This document shows positions 21,091-32,100 of a stretch of 64,000 nt of DNA, piece by piece. The DNA is from Sipunculus nudus (lineage: Eukaryota > Annelida > Sipuncula > Golfingiida > Sipunculidae). The translations under genes were made by a program, and so were the position numbers. Position 1 is the first letter of the stretch. Each line of letters starts with the position of its first letter. The notes below the pieces were generated by a model that saw only the letters and a list, made by a program, of their open reading frames with translations, was not told where the DNA came from and did not search any database. The DNA lies in contig CM049306.1 in assembly GCA_026874595.1 (NCBI GenBank), positions 25,411,519 to 25,475,518 on the forward strand, given 5' to 3'.

Positions 21091-23790
21091 TTGCATTTGT
21101 TAACAACAGTCTTGGTACACGACATCAGATAAATATACATTTTGTTGAAAAATTACTTCTATAAGTGTAAATTCGTAAACTGTAAGACCAATTAGAATTT
21201 CAACTACGATCCCTATTTCAGATCGGATAGAAAAATCTAAAAATCTAAAAAAATAGGAATATAATTCCAGCAGGGTCATATGAAAAATAATTAAATTAAT
21301 GTAAAGCAGTGTGGGGAAACTGAGTGAATGCATAGAAATGATTTTACATATATGGTACGGAATATTTGGAGCACTCAGGTGCATAGAGTCATACCGAAAG
21401 ACAGAAAGCTATATTTAAGGTATATATACGTACAGCGAAAGAGAAATCAGTGATCTTGTGAAGAGAGCTCAAAAGTTAACAAAGAATAAATGAATAATAA
21501 AACTTTGTGTAAAACGGTGAAAGATATGTGAAGCGATTTTTATCATTCGTACAGGTCTATATACTGCATATAGGCCTATATTTTTACACTGACACGTTCT
21601 GTATATTGGCCTACTCTATCGAAACACAGAAGAGTGGATACCGAATGATGCGGGCTAATTTAAGAACAGCATATATATAAATCAAGAACATTATTTTAAC
21701 CGTTAATAGTTTATCACATCTGGCATGTTATCAGAACCTGAAAATTTTGGGGGACATTTGAAAGTGGTAAGCAATGATGTCATTTCGTCAGTACGTCCTT
21801 TAATAAATTTTAAGGTATATGACATGGTATTTAATGCACACATACGACATCAAGAAATCGAGTTTCATAAAAAAAGGCCGATGTGTTGAAGATGTAAACT
21901 AAACATCATCAGCTGTTTTGGCCGGGGCCCCCCTCCCCTATTATAGTTTTACATTTAACCACAAGATGTCACCGCTTACCGACTGCAGCATTCCGGCGGA
22001 ACAAATGTAGCACGCTCAAGGATTTCAATCTGACTTTAATTAGTCCTACTATTCGTGTTTGCGGGTAAAATCATATACAGACAATTATTACTTGCGTACA
22101 AACTGTTAGGATGGGTCGGTAGTGAAGCGCAGAGAGCACAGGCCGGTGGCCTGCCCCGTGGTGACTGGTGAGCCTAGTTTCTCCAACAGAAGCTAGGTGC
22201 CGTTACCGCTGTAAACCATGAGAGTCTGTGCCAGTGGCGAGCAAGTTTGGGCTTGCCTGACAACAGCCCTTATTATCGCCATGATCTTCCCATGGAATCC
22301 ATTATATGAACAGACATGACATGAACAGCTAGGTAAGCTTTTAGCTGATGAATCGAAGGGACAATGAGTACAACAGGGGCGGATCGGGGGAGGGGGGGGG
22401 GCTGATTTAGAAAGGGAAATCCTTTAATTTGAGGACTGTCTGTAAAAAAGTTGTTTTTTTATGACTTAATCTCTTAAACATTTCTCCCAGTCCACAAAAT
22501 ACAATTGTTCTATGGGTGAATTCTTTTTTAGCGAACCCGTGAGCTTATGTGATGGCCACAGGCACCTGTCACATATCACATGTGAATTTAAGTCATTAAT
22601 AACGTATTTCCTATAGAAGGCCGGTATACGGGAGTGGACCTTCTACAATGAAAGGACTGTCGGTTACTTTGGTAAACAAAGCTAGTAGATTTATGGTGGT
22701 AGAAAGCACAGCTATTTGGGTATATAAGCATAGCGGTAAAGGCAACATAAATGATTAGTGTCTATATTCAGCTATATGATCCACAGTGACACCTCGAACA
22801 ATAAATTAATGTCATATGGTTTAACATATATATTTGTGACATAAATCCATGAATAAAATATATCTTTATTCTGATTTTGCTTTCAATAGGCATATGTTAT
22901 TATTCTAACGTTTTGATAAAATAATCTTATGAATATGCAGCTTAAGGAAAACACTCTAGCCAAAGTCTCTCATTATGTATGAACAGATATAGCAACATGC
23001 CCAAATTTTGTCTGTGTCTATATATAGCTTGGCAGACTCAGATTTTGCGCTACAGGCCAAGTTTCAGTCTGGATCTATTTATTTATTTGGCAGACTGCCA
23101 ACTGTAAGAGATTTTGCAACAGGTTAAGAGTTCACTCAGTGCAGCCAGGTACAGGTCAAGAGTTCACTTAGTGCAGTAGCTGCAGCTAGGAATTAGCTTT
23201 GCTTGACTTGGGGCACTTGCCTGCCTCATCTGAGCTTGATCAACCCAGTGCACCTGCCTCTAGAGGAATTTAAGGTATAGGCTTGAAATTTTGGCCTGTC
23301 CATGCTTCTTTGATAGCTTTCTCATATACAAGACGGTATCGCCATCTACAATGATTTTAGCAAAGTGTATGTCCCTGCTTATTTCTCAGAGGAGGGATTT
23401 GATATATAAGTCTGATATTGTGCAAATGTGTACATAGCTCCGTGACTTAAAGACCCTGTGTACTTTTCCTTAAATCATCCTTCATGACAGTTGATTCAAG
23501 ATCAAATTCTAATGCAAAATGTGCCAAAAAAAGAGCAGTTTCATATGTCTTTTCTTAATAATATTTCTGAAATATGTTTTAACACAGCATAATGAATATA
23601 ATGAATAAGATGATTGGAAATTAAAAACACTATGTCCAGTGCCCACACCTTTGTCGAATCACAGGCGCTTGAATTGCTATTAGTGTAGATTTCAGTTAAA
23701 TTTGTCACTTTTCTGGGTCATTTCCTTTAAACGATTACTTATCTGACATTTTCCAAGCTTTTTTCACACTATATGGTCCATCTCTTTATT
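21091..23790. other. AT-rich intergenic DNA, mostly featureless
   Basis: No supported gene lies here. A minus-oriented end of the AAGCTCACAGGTTCGC repeat family sits at ~22,526-22,560, and a G-rich tract CGGATCGGGGGAGGGGGG near 22,381. A somewhat GC-richer stretch at 22,100-22,270 has no open frame longer than about 20 codons that I can follow. Confidence 0.4.
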
Positions 23791-23794
23791 ATTA

Positions 23795-24042
23795 ACTTAA
23801 TATTTGAGATAGGCAGAAAAAACGCCCCCGTCGTTAGGTCCGACAGTCATGGCATAGCAACCGAGGACGCGCTTTCTGAGTGGTTCATATGTCTACTCTG
23901 GAGTTTTCAAATGGTGACACCGCTGACGTAACAATGGTTCTGCCAATCATGCACGTACTTCAAATTTAGCCTGAAACCGATGTGCCATGGCTGTCGGGCC
24001 TAACAACGGGGTCTTTTTGCCTGCCTATCTCCAATATTAAGT
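23795..24042. mobile_element. MITE with ~60-bp terminal inverted repeats
   Basis: The left arm (23,795-23,854) reads ACTTAATATTTGAGATAGGC, then a CCCCGTCGTTAGG..CCGACAGTCATGGCA segment. The right arm (23,983-24,042) is its reverse complement with a few mismatches, ending GATAGGC-equivalent and AATATTAAGT. About 128 bp separates the arms, with no ORF. I could not define the target-site duplication. It lies ~265 bases before the HSP70 start codon and may contribute to its promoter. Confidence 0.8.
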
Positions 24043-24183
24043 ATTTGCAGGAAATTTTGCATGTCCGTACATCTTCGGTGGGTTTCTCGTACACAAGACT
24101 TGTGGCGCAATCTACAGCATGACGAAGAACACTGCCTAAAAAGTGACGAGGGGCCCTAATAAAAACATGCTTTTAGTCGTCCA

Positions 24184-24306
24184 GTGTATATTTAAGTCTG
24201 TTTCAATTAATTTGCAGTTCAACACCAGAAGCTACCGCATGAGCCATGCACTGAAAAACTGGGATATTGCAAACGTTTTACCATGAAATAGACAGCTTCT
24301 ATAGAA
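24184..24306 (+). promoter_or_regulatory. Putative TATA box, leader and 3' splice site of HSP70
   Basis: GTGTATATTTAAG near 24,184-24,196 resembles a TATA box. AATTAATTTGCAG ending at 24,217 has the form of an intron acceptor, so either the gene has a 5'-untranslated intron or the site is fortuitous. I found no clear heat-shock element (alternating GAA/TTC) nearby, which argues against classic strong heat induction from this proximal region. Confidence 0.35.
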
Positions 24307-24717
24307 ATGGATAAAGGGAAGGTGGTACCAATCGGCATTGACTTGGGCACGACAACCTCCTGTGTGGGTGTTTTCCGACACGGAAAGGTAAAAATCGTAG
24401 CCAACGACCAGGGGAACAGGTCCACGCCTAGCTATGTAGCTTTTACATATACTGAGCGACTCATCGGAGATGCCGCCAAGAATCAAGTGGCAATTAACCC
24501 GCACAACACTATTTTTGGTATTAAACACCTGATCGGACGTAAGTTCAACGATATTAAAGTGCAGAGTGACATCAAACGCTGGCCATTTACAGTTGTAAAC
24601 AATGAAGAACAACCACGCATCAGTGTCCAGTACAAAGGTGAGAATAAGACACTGGCGCCAGAAGTGGTCAGCGCCATGGTGCTGACCAAAATGAAAGAAC
24701 AGCCGAGGCTTTCCTAG
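24307..24717 (+). CDS. HSP70 N-terminal segment (ATPase domain, lobe I part)
   Basis: The start [16 protein letters not shown] places the ATG two to three residues before the usual HSP70 core. The phosphate loop [12 protein letters not shown] and [14 protein letters not shown] are intact, as is [17 protein letters not shown]. The frame ends out of register (EQPRLS, stop) after the one-base loss. As it stands it would give a 136-residue product without ATPase activity. Confidence 0.85.
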   Translation: MDKGKVVPIGIDLGTTTSCVGVFRHGKVKIVANDQGNRSTPSYVAFTYTERLIGDAAKNQVAINPHNTIFGIKHLIGRKFNDIKVQSDIKRWPFTVVNNEEQPRISVQYKGENKTLAPEVVSAMVLTKMKEQPRLS

Positions 24718-24725
24718 GTCACCCG

Positions 24726-26039
24726 GTGACGGAAGCCGTCATCACGGTCCCCGCTAATTTCAATGATGCCCAACGTCAGGCCACCAAAGACGCCGGCGCA
24801 ATCGCAGGGCTGAAAGTACTGAGGATTATCAACGAGCCCACAGCGGCAGCTCTGGCGTACGGTCTGGACAAGAATCTGAAAGGAGAGAGGAACGTGCTTG
24901 TGTTTGATCTGGGTGGAGGAACTTATGATGTATCTATACTATCAATTAATAAAGGTTCAGTGTTTGAAGTGCGTTCAACAGCTGGAGACACGCATCTTGG
25001 TGGCGAAGACTTTGATAACAGGATAGTCAATCATTTTATGCAGGAATTCAGGACTAAATTCAATAGAGACTTGAGCACCGACCCCCGTGCCATCCAGCGT
25101 CTGAAAAGAGCGTGTGAAAGTGCCAAGAGAACGCTCTCCAGCTGCACACACGCTAACATTGAAGTGGAGGATCTCTGTGAAGGAACTGACTTCTACTCTA
25201 GCATTACTCGTGCCAAATTTGAGGACTTGTGTTCTGATATGTTTCATACAATCATGCAACACGTGGAGAAGGCGCTGAGAGATGCTAGAATGGATAAATC
25301 ACAGATTCATGATGTGGTCCTTATAGGTGGCAGCACCCGCATCCCGCGCGTTCAGGAGTTGCTCCAGGAATTCATGGGTAACCGTGAATTGAACAGAAGC
25401 ATAAACCCAGACGAGGCCCAGGCTTATGGTGCTGCCGTGCTGGCTGCTGCGCTGTCAGGGGTCAAGGACGAAAAGGTCAGTGACCTGCTGCTCGCGGATG
25501 TGGCACCTTTGTCGCTTGGAACTGAAACAGCAGGAGGCGTCATGATGAGGCTGGTAGCACGAAACACGCGTATACCTTATAAGACTGAGAACACGTTCAC
25601 GACTTATAACGACAACCAATCTGTCGTCACCGTTCAAATATTCGAGGGTGAACGTATGCTGACCCGTGACAACAACCTACTGGGAACTTTCACCTTAACA
25701 GGAATTCCGCCAGCGCCCAGAGGCGTCCCTAAAATAGTCATTTCACTAGATATTGATGTCAACGGTATTCTACATGTTACTGCCATAGACGGCAATACTG
25801 GACAGTGTGGGAAGATTGACATCAAGAGTGACCGTGGAAGACTCTCCAAGAATGATATTGACATAATGGCCACAGAAGCGAAGTTCCAGCATCGAGACGA
25901 ACGACAGCGCCATCTGGAGGAGACCAGGAACACTCGTAGAAAATGTATTGAAAAAGCAAAAGCTAGGTATTCAAGGACAAAAAGACAGGTGAAAAAGGAG
26001 AGACTCAGGCGTTCTTCGAGGATACAGAAACACTGCTGA
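24726..26039 (+). CDS. HSP70 remaining ATPase and substrate-binding segment
   Basis: This open frame of 437 residues covers [20 protein letters not shown] to the C-terminus. Key elements are intact: [25 protein letters not shown], the arginine-rich [16 protein letters not shown] helix and GGSTR. From about residue 375 the lid departs from the family: [20 protein letters not shown] ends in RIQKHC. In the +1 frame, VENVL follows RNT directly, as in the family's RNxLENxL, so a second frameshift near 25,937 is possible. That frame stops ~17 codons later. Confidence 0.85.
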   Translation: MTEAVITVPANFNDAQRQATKDAGAIAGLKVLRIINEPTAAALAYGLDKNLKGERNVLVFDLGGGTYDVSILSINKGSVFEVRSTAGDTHLGGEDFDNRIVNHFMQEFRTKFNRDLSTDPRAIQRLKRACESAKRTLSSCTHANIEVEDLCEGTDFYSSITRAKFEDLCSDMFHTIMQHVEKALRDARMDKSQIHDVVLIGGSTRIPRVQELLQEFMGNRELNRSINPDEAQAYGAAVLAAALSGVKDEKVSDLLLADVAPLSLGTETAGGVMMRLVARNTRIPYKTENTFTTYNDNQSVVTVQIFEGERMLTRDNNLLGTFTLTGIPPAPRGVPKIVISLDIDVNGILHVTAIDGNTGQCGKIDIKSDRGRLSKNDIDIMATEAKFQHRDERQRHLEETRNTRRKCIEKAKARYSRTKRQVKKERLRRSSRIQKHC

Positions 26040-26052
26040 GGAAGAGATCATA

Positions 26053-26058
26053 AATAAA
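26053..26058 (+). promoter_or_regulatory. Polyadenylation signal of HSP70
   Basis: AATAAA lies 14 bases after the HSP70 stop. The very short 3' leader fits a truncated gene end. Confidence 0.5.
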
Positions 26059-27154
26059 GCCCCAGAAAGATAAACTTACCTCCATGGGGTGGGGTACTGT
26101 GTCTAGCCCTAGCCCCCAGGGGCGTACACAGAGGGTTGCCGCCGGGTGCCACGCCCCCCCCCCCAGTGGAAAGACTGTATTTAATATTCATTAACATTTT
26201 GTACTTTAAAAGGATTCGAGGGATATACGACAAAAATACGATATTTGCACTATATTAAGCTGCATGTACAATTTAAATGGTGTGATAATGAAGTATGGAT
26301 ATAAATTTGTCTGTTTTTTTTTTACCAGTATTCATTTACATATTTTCTTTTCTAATATTATTTGTTATATACGTATTTTCTTATAACGTTATTTGTTATT
26401 TATTGACAAAGTATAATTGTTTTATTTTTTTACCAAAACATTGATCTTTGAGGAGTTGCGTAACAAAGGTTGATGGTTCCACCATCAGTTATAATATATA
26501 TCGTCAGATAAATCCAAGCGTATAGTCAGAAGCCAATTTATGGTCTATTATCAATAATGTGATATTGTAGAGCTGATGTGAATCGTTGTGTATGATATTT
26601 TGTAATGATACTGCTTTGTAAGGCATGTGAAGTTCATGGATTAGTATATTTGTTTTAATGTTTTGTACATATTCAAGAAAACGTCGCTTTAGTTGTTGCT
26701 CAGGGATACATTAGTAATAGAATTGCGACAACTGTTGGACCTATTCATGACCACGGTGGTCTTAATATTTTTATTGGTTATGTCATACATGAGACTAAAA
26801 TTGGATTAATGCAAGATTAATGTAAGACCGCGAATGCTTGTTTTGTGTCAAGAATAATATTCCATCATGTATAATACACAAAAACCAGTAAAAATGGAGA
26901 ATACCAACACTGAAAACAACATACCAGAACTCAGAATTGCACAAAACCTCGCATAGGACCCCGTGCCTATGGCTAGTGAGCTCGAAATGCAGGAAAAAAA
27001 CCCAATGCGACTCCAAAAAATGGCCACTAAATAGGCCATTAAAGGGAAAAAATGAGGAGCACTTTTGAGAACAAATATTAAAATTATTAATTATGCAGCT
27101 TAAAACAAATTAATAGCAACAAAGAAAACAAACTTGTCCTAGAAGAGCACACCT

Positions 27155-27661
27155 ATGATACGTGTGCCCAATTTGGGGAGTCAAATCAGAGCGGAAGCAA
27201 GTCAACCGTTGTGGAGAAGAAAACCCAACAGTGTATTAATTATAAAGATAAGTATCTGGAGAAATTCAACCAAACAGGAAAAGATTGTGAATCTTGTCCA
27301 AGTAACTCTTTGCGGAATGCAACAAACACTAAAGCTTTCATGGCTGGCTCTAGGCAGAGATACACTCTGCTACTTGATCATAAACAAAGTGCAGAAAATT
27401 GCTATAATATTCACTTATATGTGTAAATATTTCTTTATCGTATCGTATGTTAAGCAGATATTCAAGACACTTGGCCACTATTACTGGATAGCAAATGATA
27501 AACAGGCAAAATCTCTAGTCGCTTGTATTATCACCTACACATTTATTCTTGAATTAAATAACCAGAACCTCGATTTCTCTTTTGCTTATAAATACTATTT
27601 TGGGCGGAGAAAATATGCAACGTCTGGTCACGAATACGTCCCGGTGCCAAGTCGTAAATGA
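27155..27661 (+). CDS. Hypothetical 168-codon ORF
   Basis: Outside repeats this is one of the longest unassigned ORFs in the window, longer than expected by chance at this base composition. The protein is rich in I, K, Y and C with scattered hydrophobic stretches (VLIIKISIW, KIAIIFTYMCKYFFIVSYV), but no motif is recognised. An overlapping frame (27,211-27,426) is equally open and more polar, so one of the two may be an exon or a decayed element. Low confidence. Confidence 0.2.
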   Translation: MIRVPNLGSQIRAEASQPLWRRKPNSVLIIKISIWRNSTKQEKIVNLVQVTLCGMQQTLKLSWLALGRDTLCYLIINKVQKIAIIFTYMCKYFFIVSYVKQIFKTLGHYYWIANDKQAKSLVACIITYTFILELNNQNLDFSFAYKYYFGRRKYATSGHEYVPVPSRK

Positions 27662-28190
27662 TAGACAGCCATACATGTTTTTACCCAAGCCTCCTCTCCT
27701 CCCACTTACTACAAATTGATGGTTTCCTTTTTCATACAAAACTTATATATTATTAAAACATATGTGTATTTTCAGTAGTACAGACGATCCGGAGCTCATG
27801 AGGTCTTTTCTAGGAATGATTGTTGATCTGTTTACCATGTCCTAGTCGATAAAGTTGAACAGACTTGCTCCCGCTGTATCGAATCACTAAAGGACAGCTA
27901 TTGCCACCTGGTGGCTGATTTAAGGTTCTCTGACTCTCTAGTTTGGTATGAGCCGGCACCTCATTGCCGGGCTACGTATATCGGTGCACTGGATCACGCT
28001 TTACTTTAAAACAGTGTCGCAGCAAATATTAATACTAACGGCCAGGCAGGGTTTTGGTCTTACACAGTTAAATTAAATTTTGGATTTAAGACCGGGAGCA
28101 TGCCGGAGTCACTTTATTAATCATAATAAAGTAACAATTGTAAAAATGTAAGTCTAAAGTAATTTTATTGCAAGAAACCTCCTATAAGAG

Positions 28191-28224
28191 CCCCCCCCCC
28201 CCCTCTCTCTCTCCCCCCCCCCCT

Positions 28225-28267
<43 letters not shown>
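28191..28267 (+). repeat. Poly-C and (TC)n tract
   Basis: C-runs interspersed with CT dinucleotides, then an uninterrupted (TC)n run. Simple sequence; ORFs across it are artefacts. Confidence 0.95.
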
Positions 28268-28271
<4 letters not shown>

Positions 28272-29081
28272 AAATGCATTTTTTGTCAAAAATTGTTTAA
28301 TTGAAGACACGAAACGTACATAACAATAACAACAACAATATATAAAATACATGCCACATAATACTGGTTCGGTTGAGAGTTGGCTGCATCCGTGTGCAGA
28401 CAACAGGTTATTCATTAGTACAGTTTTAACAGTCACAACGGCTGCACACGAAGTCGTAAACTGGAAGAAGGGAAATTTGATTGGTCGTTGATAATGACGT
28501 CATTTGTGCGTGATATCCAGTGCGCCCTTGTGCTTGGGTGATGTGAGCTGCAGTGACTGTCTTCCGACCAGAATTACTTTTGTGTGACAAATCAGTGTTC
28601 TTTCACAAATCACGCACAATTCTACAGTAAATGTCAAACTAACAAGACAGACCAAAATTGTGACTCGATTAATATAAAATAGTTTATGAATTTTCAACTC
28701 TTTGTTTATCTCACCATTGATAAAATTTCTGACAAATATCATCATATATTTTAAATGTGTTCACAAAGGATATGATTAATTTCAGTTGAGCATTAAATTA
28801 AATCACTAAAACACGCCAGGAATGAACAGCTGCAGACGTGTAGAATTTTGACGCCTGTGCAGGTTTTTCATTGTTTTGCGATCAACTTCAGTATGTCGGT
28901 TCTTACACTGGCTTTTTAGTGTGTGTAACATCATGGCACACAGTTGTTTGAGAATTAATAAGATAATGTTCAGCTTGTGTTGATCCCACGTGACTATCAT
29001 GAGCTGACGACATGACCCTCAACAAGCACTATGCGTGCACGCATCGGTTACACATTCTGTCCATAGAGGTCGCATTAGTCT

Positions 29082-29146
29082 TTACGTCCTTGGAGCATTG
29101 CCAATACCAAGAACAGTCTTGTAGGACCCCATACCATACTTGCCGT
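29082..29146 (-). CDS. Terminal coding exon 5 of the five-exon gene
   Basis: Acceptor TTAATCTTGCATTCCAG. Completes a tyrosine codon and encodes GKYGMGSYKTVLGIGNAPRT then TAA. I found no canonical AATAAA soon after the stop on this strand. Confidence 0.85.
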
Positions 29147-32100
29147 CTGGAATGCAAGATTAAACGTAGATTACTGTGAGAACAAGAGCGTGCCTTCAGC
29201 TAATAAAGTGGCTCAAATACGCATGTATCATAATGTACCATACTTACTTTTTATCAGAACTTGGCATGTCAACTTGCATGTTTTGAGTATTAATACGCTT
29301 TCTTCGCATTTAGCCCATAACAATTAATGGACTCCTCAATTTCTTTTTACTGACTGGAGCAATGTGGGGTGCACCGATTGTCCCTGCAGTTACCTCAGTA
29401 TGATTATAACATTATCTCAGCTGTACGATTTAACATATTTCCATTGATCAATGGTCTGTAAATTTATGTGTATTGAATATTTGATCATTAAAAACCCTTA
29501 AGTCCTATTCATTGCGCAATTTTGCACCCAGGGAGGGAAATTATGTAAATAATAGTACAAAAACCTGACACATAGTACATGAGTGGCATAATTTTCTTTT
29601 ACACCAGCCTCCGCGCATGAACGTTACACAGATATCTCCTCTGAATGAAAAATGTCCACATATTAAGTCTCTTACTCAGAAACTTGGTTATCGCCAAATA
29701 AAATATGCCAACCGTATTTTACTGTTTAATATCTCTCTGGACAAATCATTGGAAAATTTTTCTTAAGTAAGATGTCTATTCACTATCCAAATAACAGTGT
29801 CAGCGACGGAAATTAAAACATTTTTGTGGTCCCCTGTGCATATTGGCGAGGTTATACTTACAGTTAGTTGGTTTAGGCTTTTCTATCAGCCAGTACTTAA
29901 AGCCGCTGCGTGCCCTCTCGCCATAGGAGGATCTGGTGGTAGAGCGGGCAGGTCCTGTGCGGGGGCGGGACAGGTAGCCATCTCCCGGCAGCTGATGGTT
30001 CATGCTCCCCTTCAACACAGACTGGAAGTCGTGGCGACCTGGCATAGGACTAGGACCACCTGCGCCAAAAAGTTGAGAACAGTATTTCACCTAAATTAAT
30101 CCGACAGATTTTTTTCATAAAGGAGAGTTCCATATCCCATGGTGGCACTGCATGTTTATTGAATGAAGATGAAGACAATCATGCTATAAGAACGATACGT
30201 CACTATTTAAAAAAAGCATAAATAAAATAAAATAAAAATAAAGCATTATGCCTTCATCAAGACATTTCATCGTTGAGACATTTCAGCCTTTGAGACATTG
30301 GCGGGGTTCGAGCCATGCATGGACCTTCCGCTCCATAGCCCAACGCCATAACCATATAAGACTAAATCCTTTATCTGTGTATTAATTATTTTTTTTATTA
30401 CAAAAGCATATGGAAAAATAATGGTAGATATAAATGTAAAGCCTGATGCATAATACGCTGATTTTGGATACGAAATACCATGGAGTTATCTGTCGGATAT
30501 ACCGGTCACCTTGTTGTCACGTTTTCGGTTATGAGATTCTGCAGAATACCGGACGCAGAACTTGGTAGTTGCTAAGGTCAGATGGTCAAGCAGCAAAGAA
30601 TAAAGGCAATCGGGGTAATTTCGCGAAACGTCACGCCAGTATGAGATCTCCCCACGTCGCACGATAAAGATCGGCCTAAAGCCGAGCGAATATTAGTCCA
30701 ATCTTTGACGTGCAAAGTTTGTCAATATCGGAACATGCAATTTGGAACATGGCCTCGACCGGTTGGGTAATCTCATATTGGTCCGATGCTACTTATCCCG
30801 ATTTTTTCCTTGCTGCGCGAGCATCGGACACGACAACAAGACGACCGTAATATCCAACACATGCCTTTCGATCCGTGACGGTATCGTGCCGACACTGATT
30901 TTGTCATATACTCGTTCACATTTCAAAGAATTGTCCTATAGCAAACTCTCTCGTAGTAGTGCTACAGCACCTACGATTATGTTTCGTTAGTCAAAATCGA
31001 CGAAATATATACACGGCCTGATAAGCGTACGGCTTAAGACGAATCCTAGGAAGTACCATCAACAAATATACAATTTTCCATGAGAGTGAGGCAAGTCCAG
31101 CATAAAGGCTAATATGAAAATGAACTGATCTGCACCATTCAAACATCAAAATTTTTCAACCAAATCGATTTAACCAATTTAAATTAAATGGCTTAATTGG
31201 TTAACAGTGATCGCGGATATTATTTTTAATAATAAGAGACGAGAAAAGTCAGTCTTACCGATTGTCCCCATGTTGCGGTCCCCCTGCACGGACTGGTCGG
31301 CCACGCACTGCAATGAAAAAAAAATAATTTGAGCATCGGTAATGTAATGTTTCAAACTAAATAAAACTAAAATAAATTGGCCAATGCTATCATATAAAAT
31401 ATTCTACATACGTTTGAATACGGTATAACTGGCATATAACACACCTATATTTAAATGTAGGAAACAATCTTAAACATAAATTGTTAGCCTTTACTCAAGA
31501 TAACTAATAGCACATGTCCCAAACTTGGAAGGCGCCTATGCTGCTAAAATAAATAAACTTTAATAAGTTTAGCAAAAGTACGCAACCTATCACAGAAAAT
31601 TGAAATGTCAATATATACCAAGACCTGATTTTTTTCCTGTAACAGAACTTAATCAAAATGCTATATATAAGCGTTCACTTTTTCAGACTTCTTTGACATA
31701 AGCTCAAAACAGTTCAAAATAAGCTCAACGATCAATCGATAAATCAATACATTAAAGTGAGTTCATTTATGTGCATCGATACGATTATCGATCGCTCTGA
31801 CAGGAACTGAGACAATAAGATAGAAATAGTCGTCATAAACTGACAGAACTTTCAGCTGATCGACGACAAAATTAAATGAAATAAAATATATTATTATAAA
31901 TTTTGAAATAAATTATAAGATTTCTTATTAACATTTTCCTATGATGACACTTTAAAATATTTTAACGTTATATTTTCCCTACCTGATAATAAAAATCTAT
32001 TTGGACAATAGATTTATTCACTCAAATATCTCTCAACTATAATTGGGTATACGATGCTAATAGACTAACAAGTATTTAAATAAATTTTAAAACATGGAAT

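Larger units (their letters stand above)
24307..26039 (+). pseudogene. HSP70-family chaperone, intronless, frameshifted and C-terminally truncated
   Basis: HSP70s are ATP-driven cytosolic chaperones. The ATPase domain starts [20 protein letters not shown] (signature 1). It continues with [14 protein letters not shown] (signature 2) and [17 protein letters not shown] (signature 3), then the linker [15 protein letters not shown] and the peptide-binding domain ([20 protein letters not shown]). The ATPase frame breaks after KMKE at 24,699/24,700: one A appears missing, giving a premature stop at ~24,717, while the next frame resumes the expected sequence to 26,039. Length is ~577 codons versus ~640 usual. 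The lid is largely absent and there is no EEVD end. Either a recent pseudogene or a sequence error in a functional paralogue. Confidence 0.9.
26060..29081. other. Intergenic between HSP70 and the five-exon gene
   Basis: AT-rich sequence with a C/G-rich patch at 26,100-26,165. A perfect CRE (TGACGTCA, 28,495-28,502) lies close to an inverted CCAAT box (ATTGG, ~28,480). Apart from the 168-codon ORF listed separately and the C/TC tract at 28.2 kb, nothing is recognised. Confidence 0.4.
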
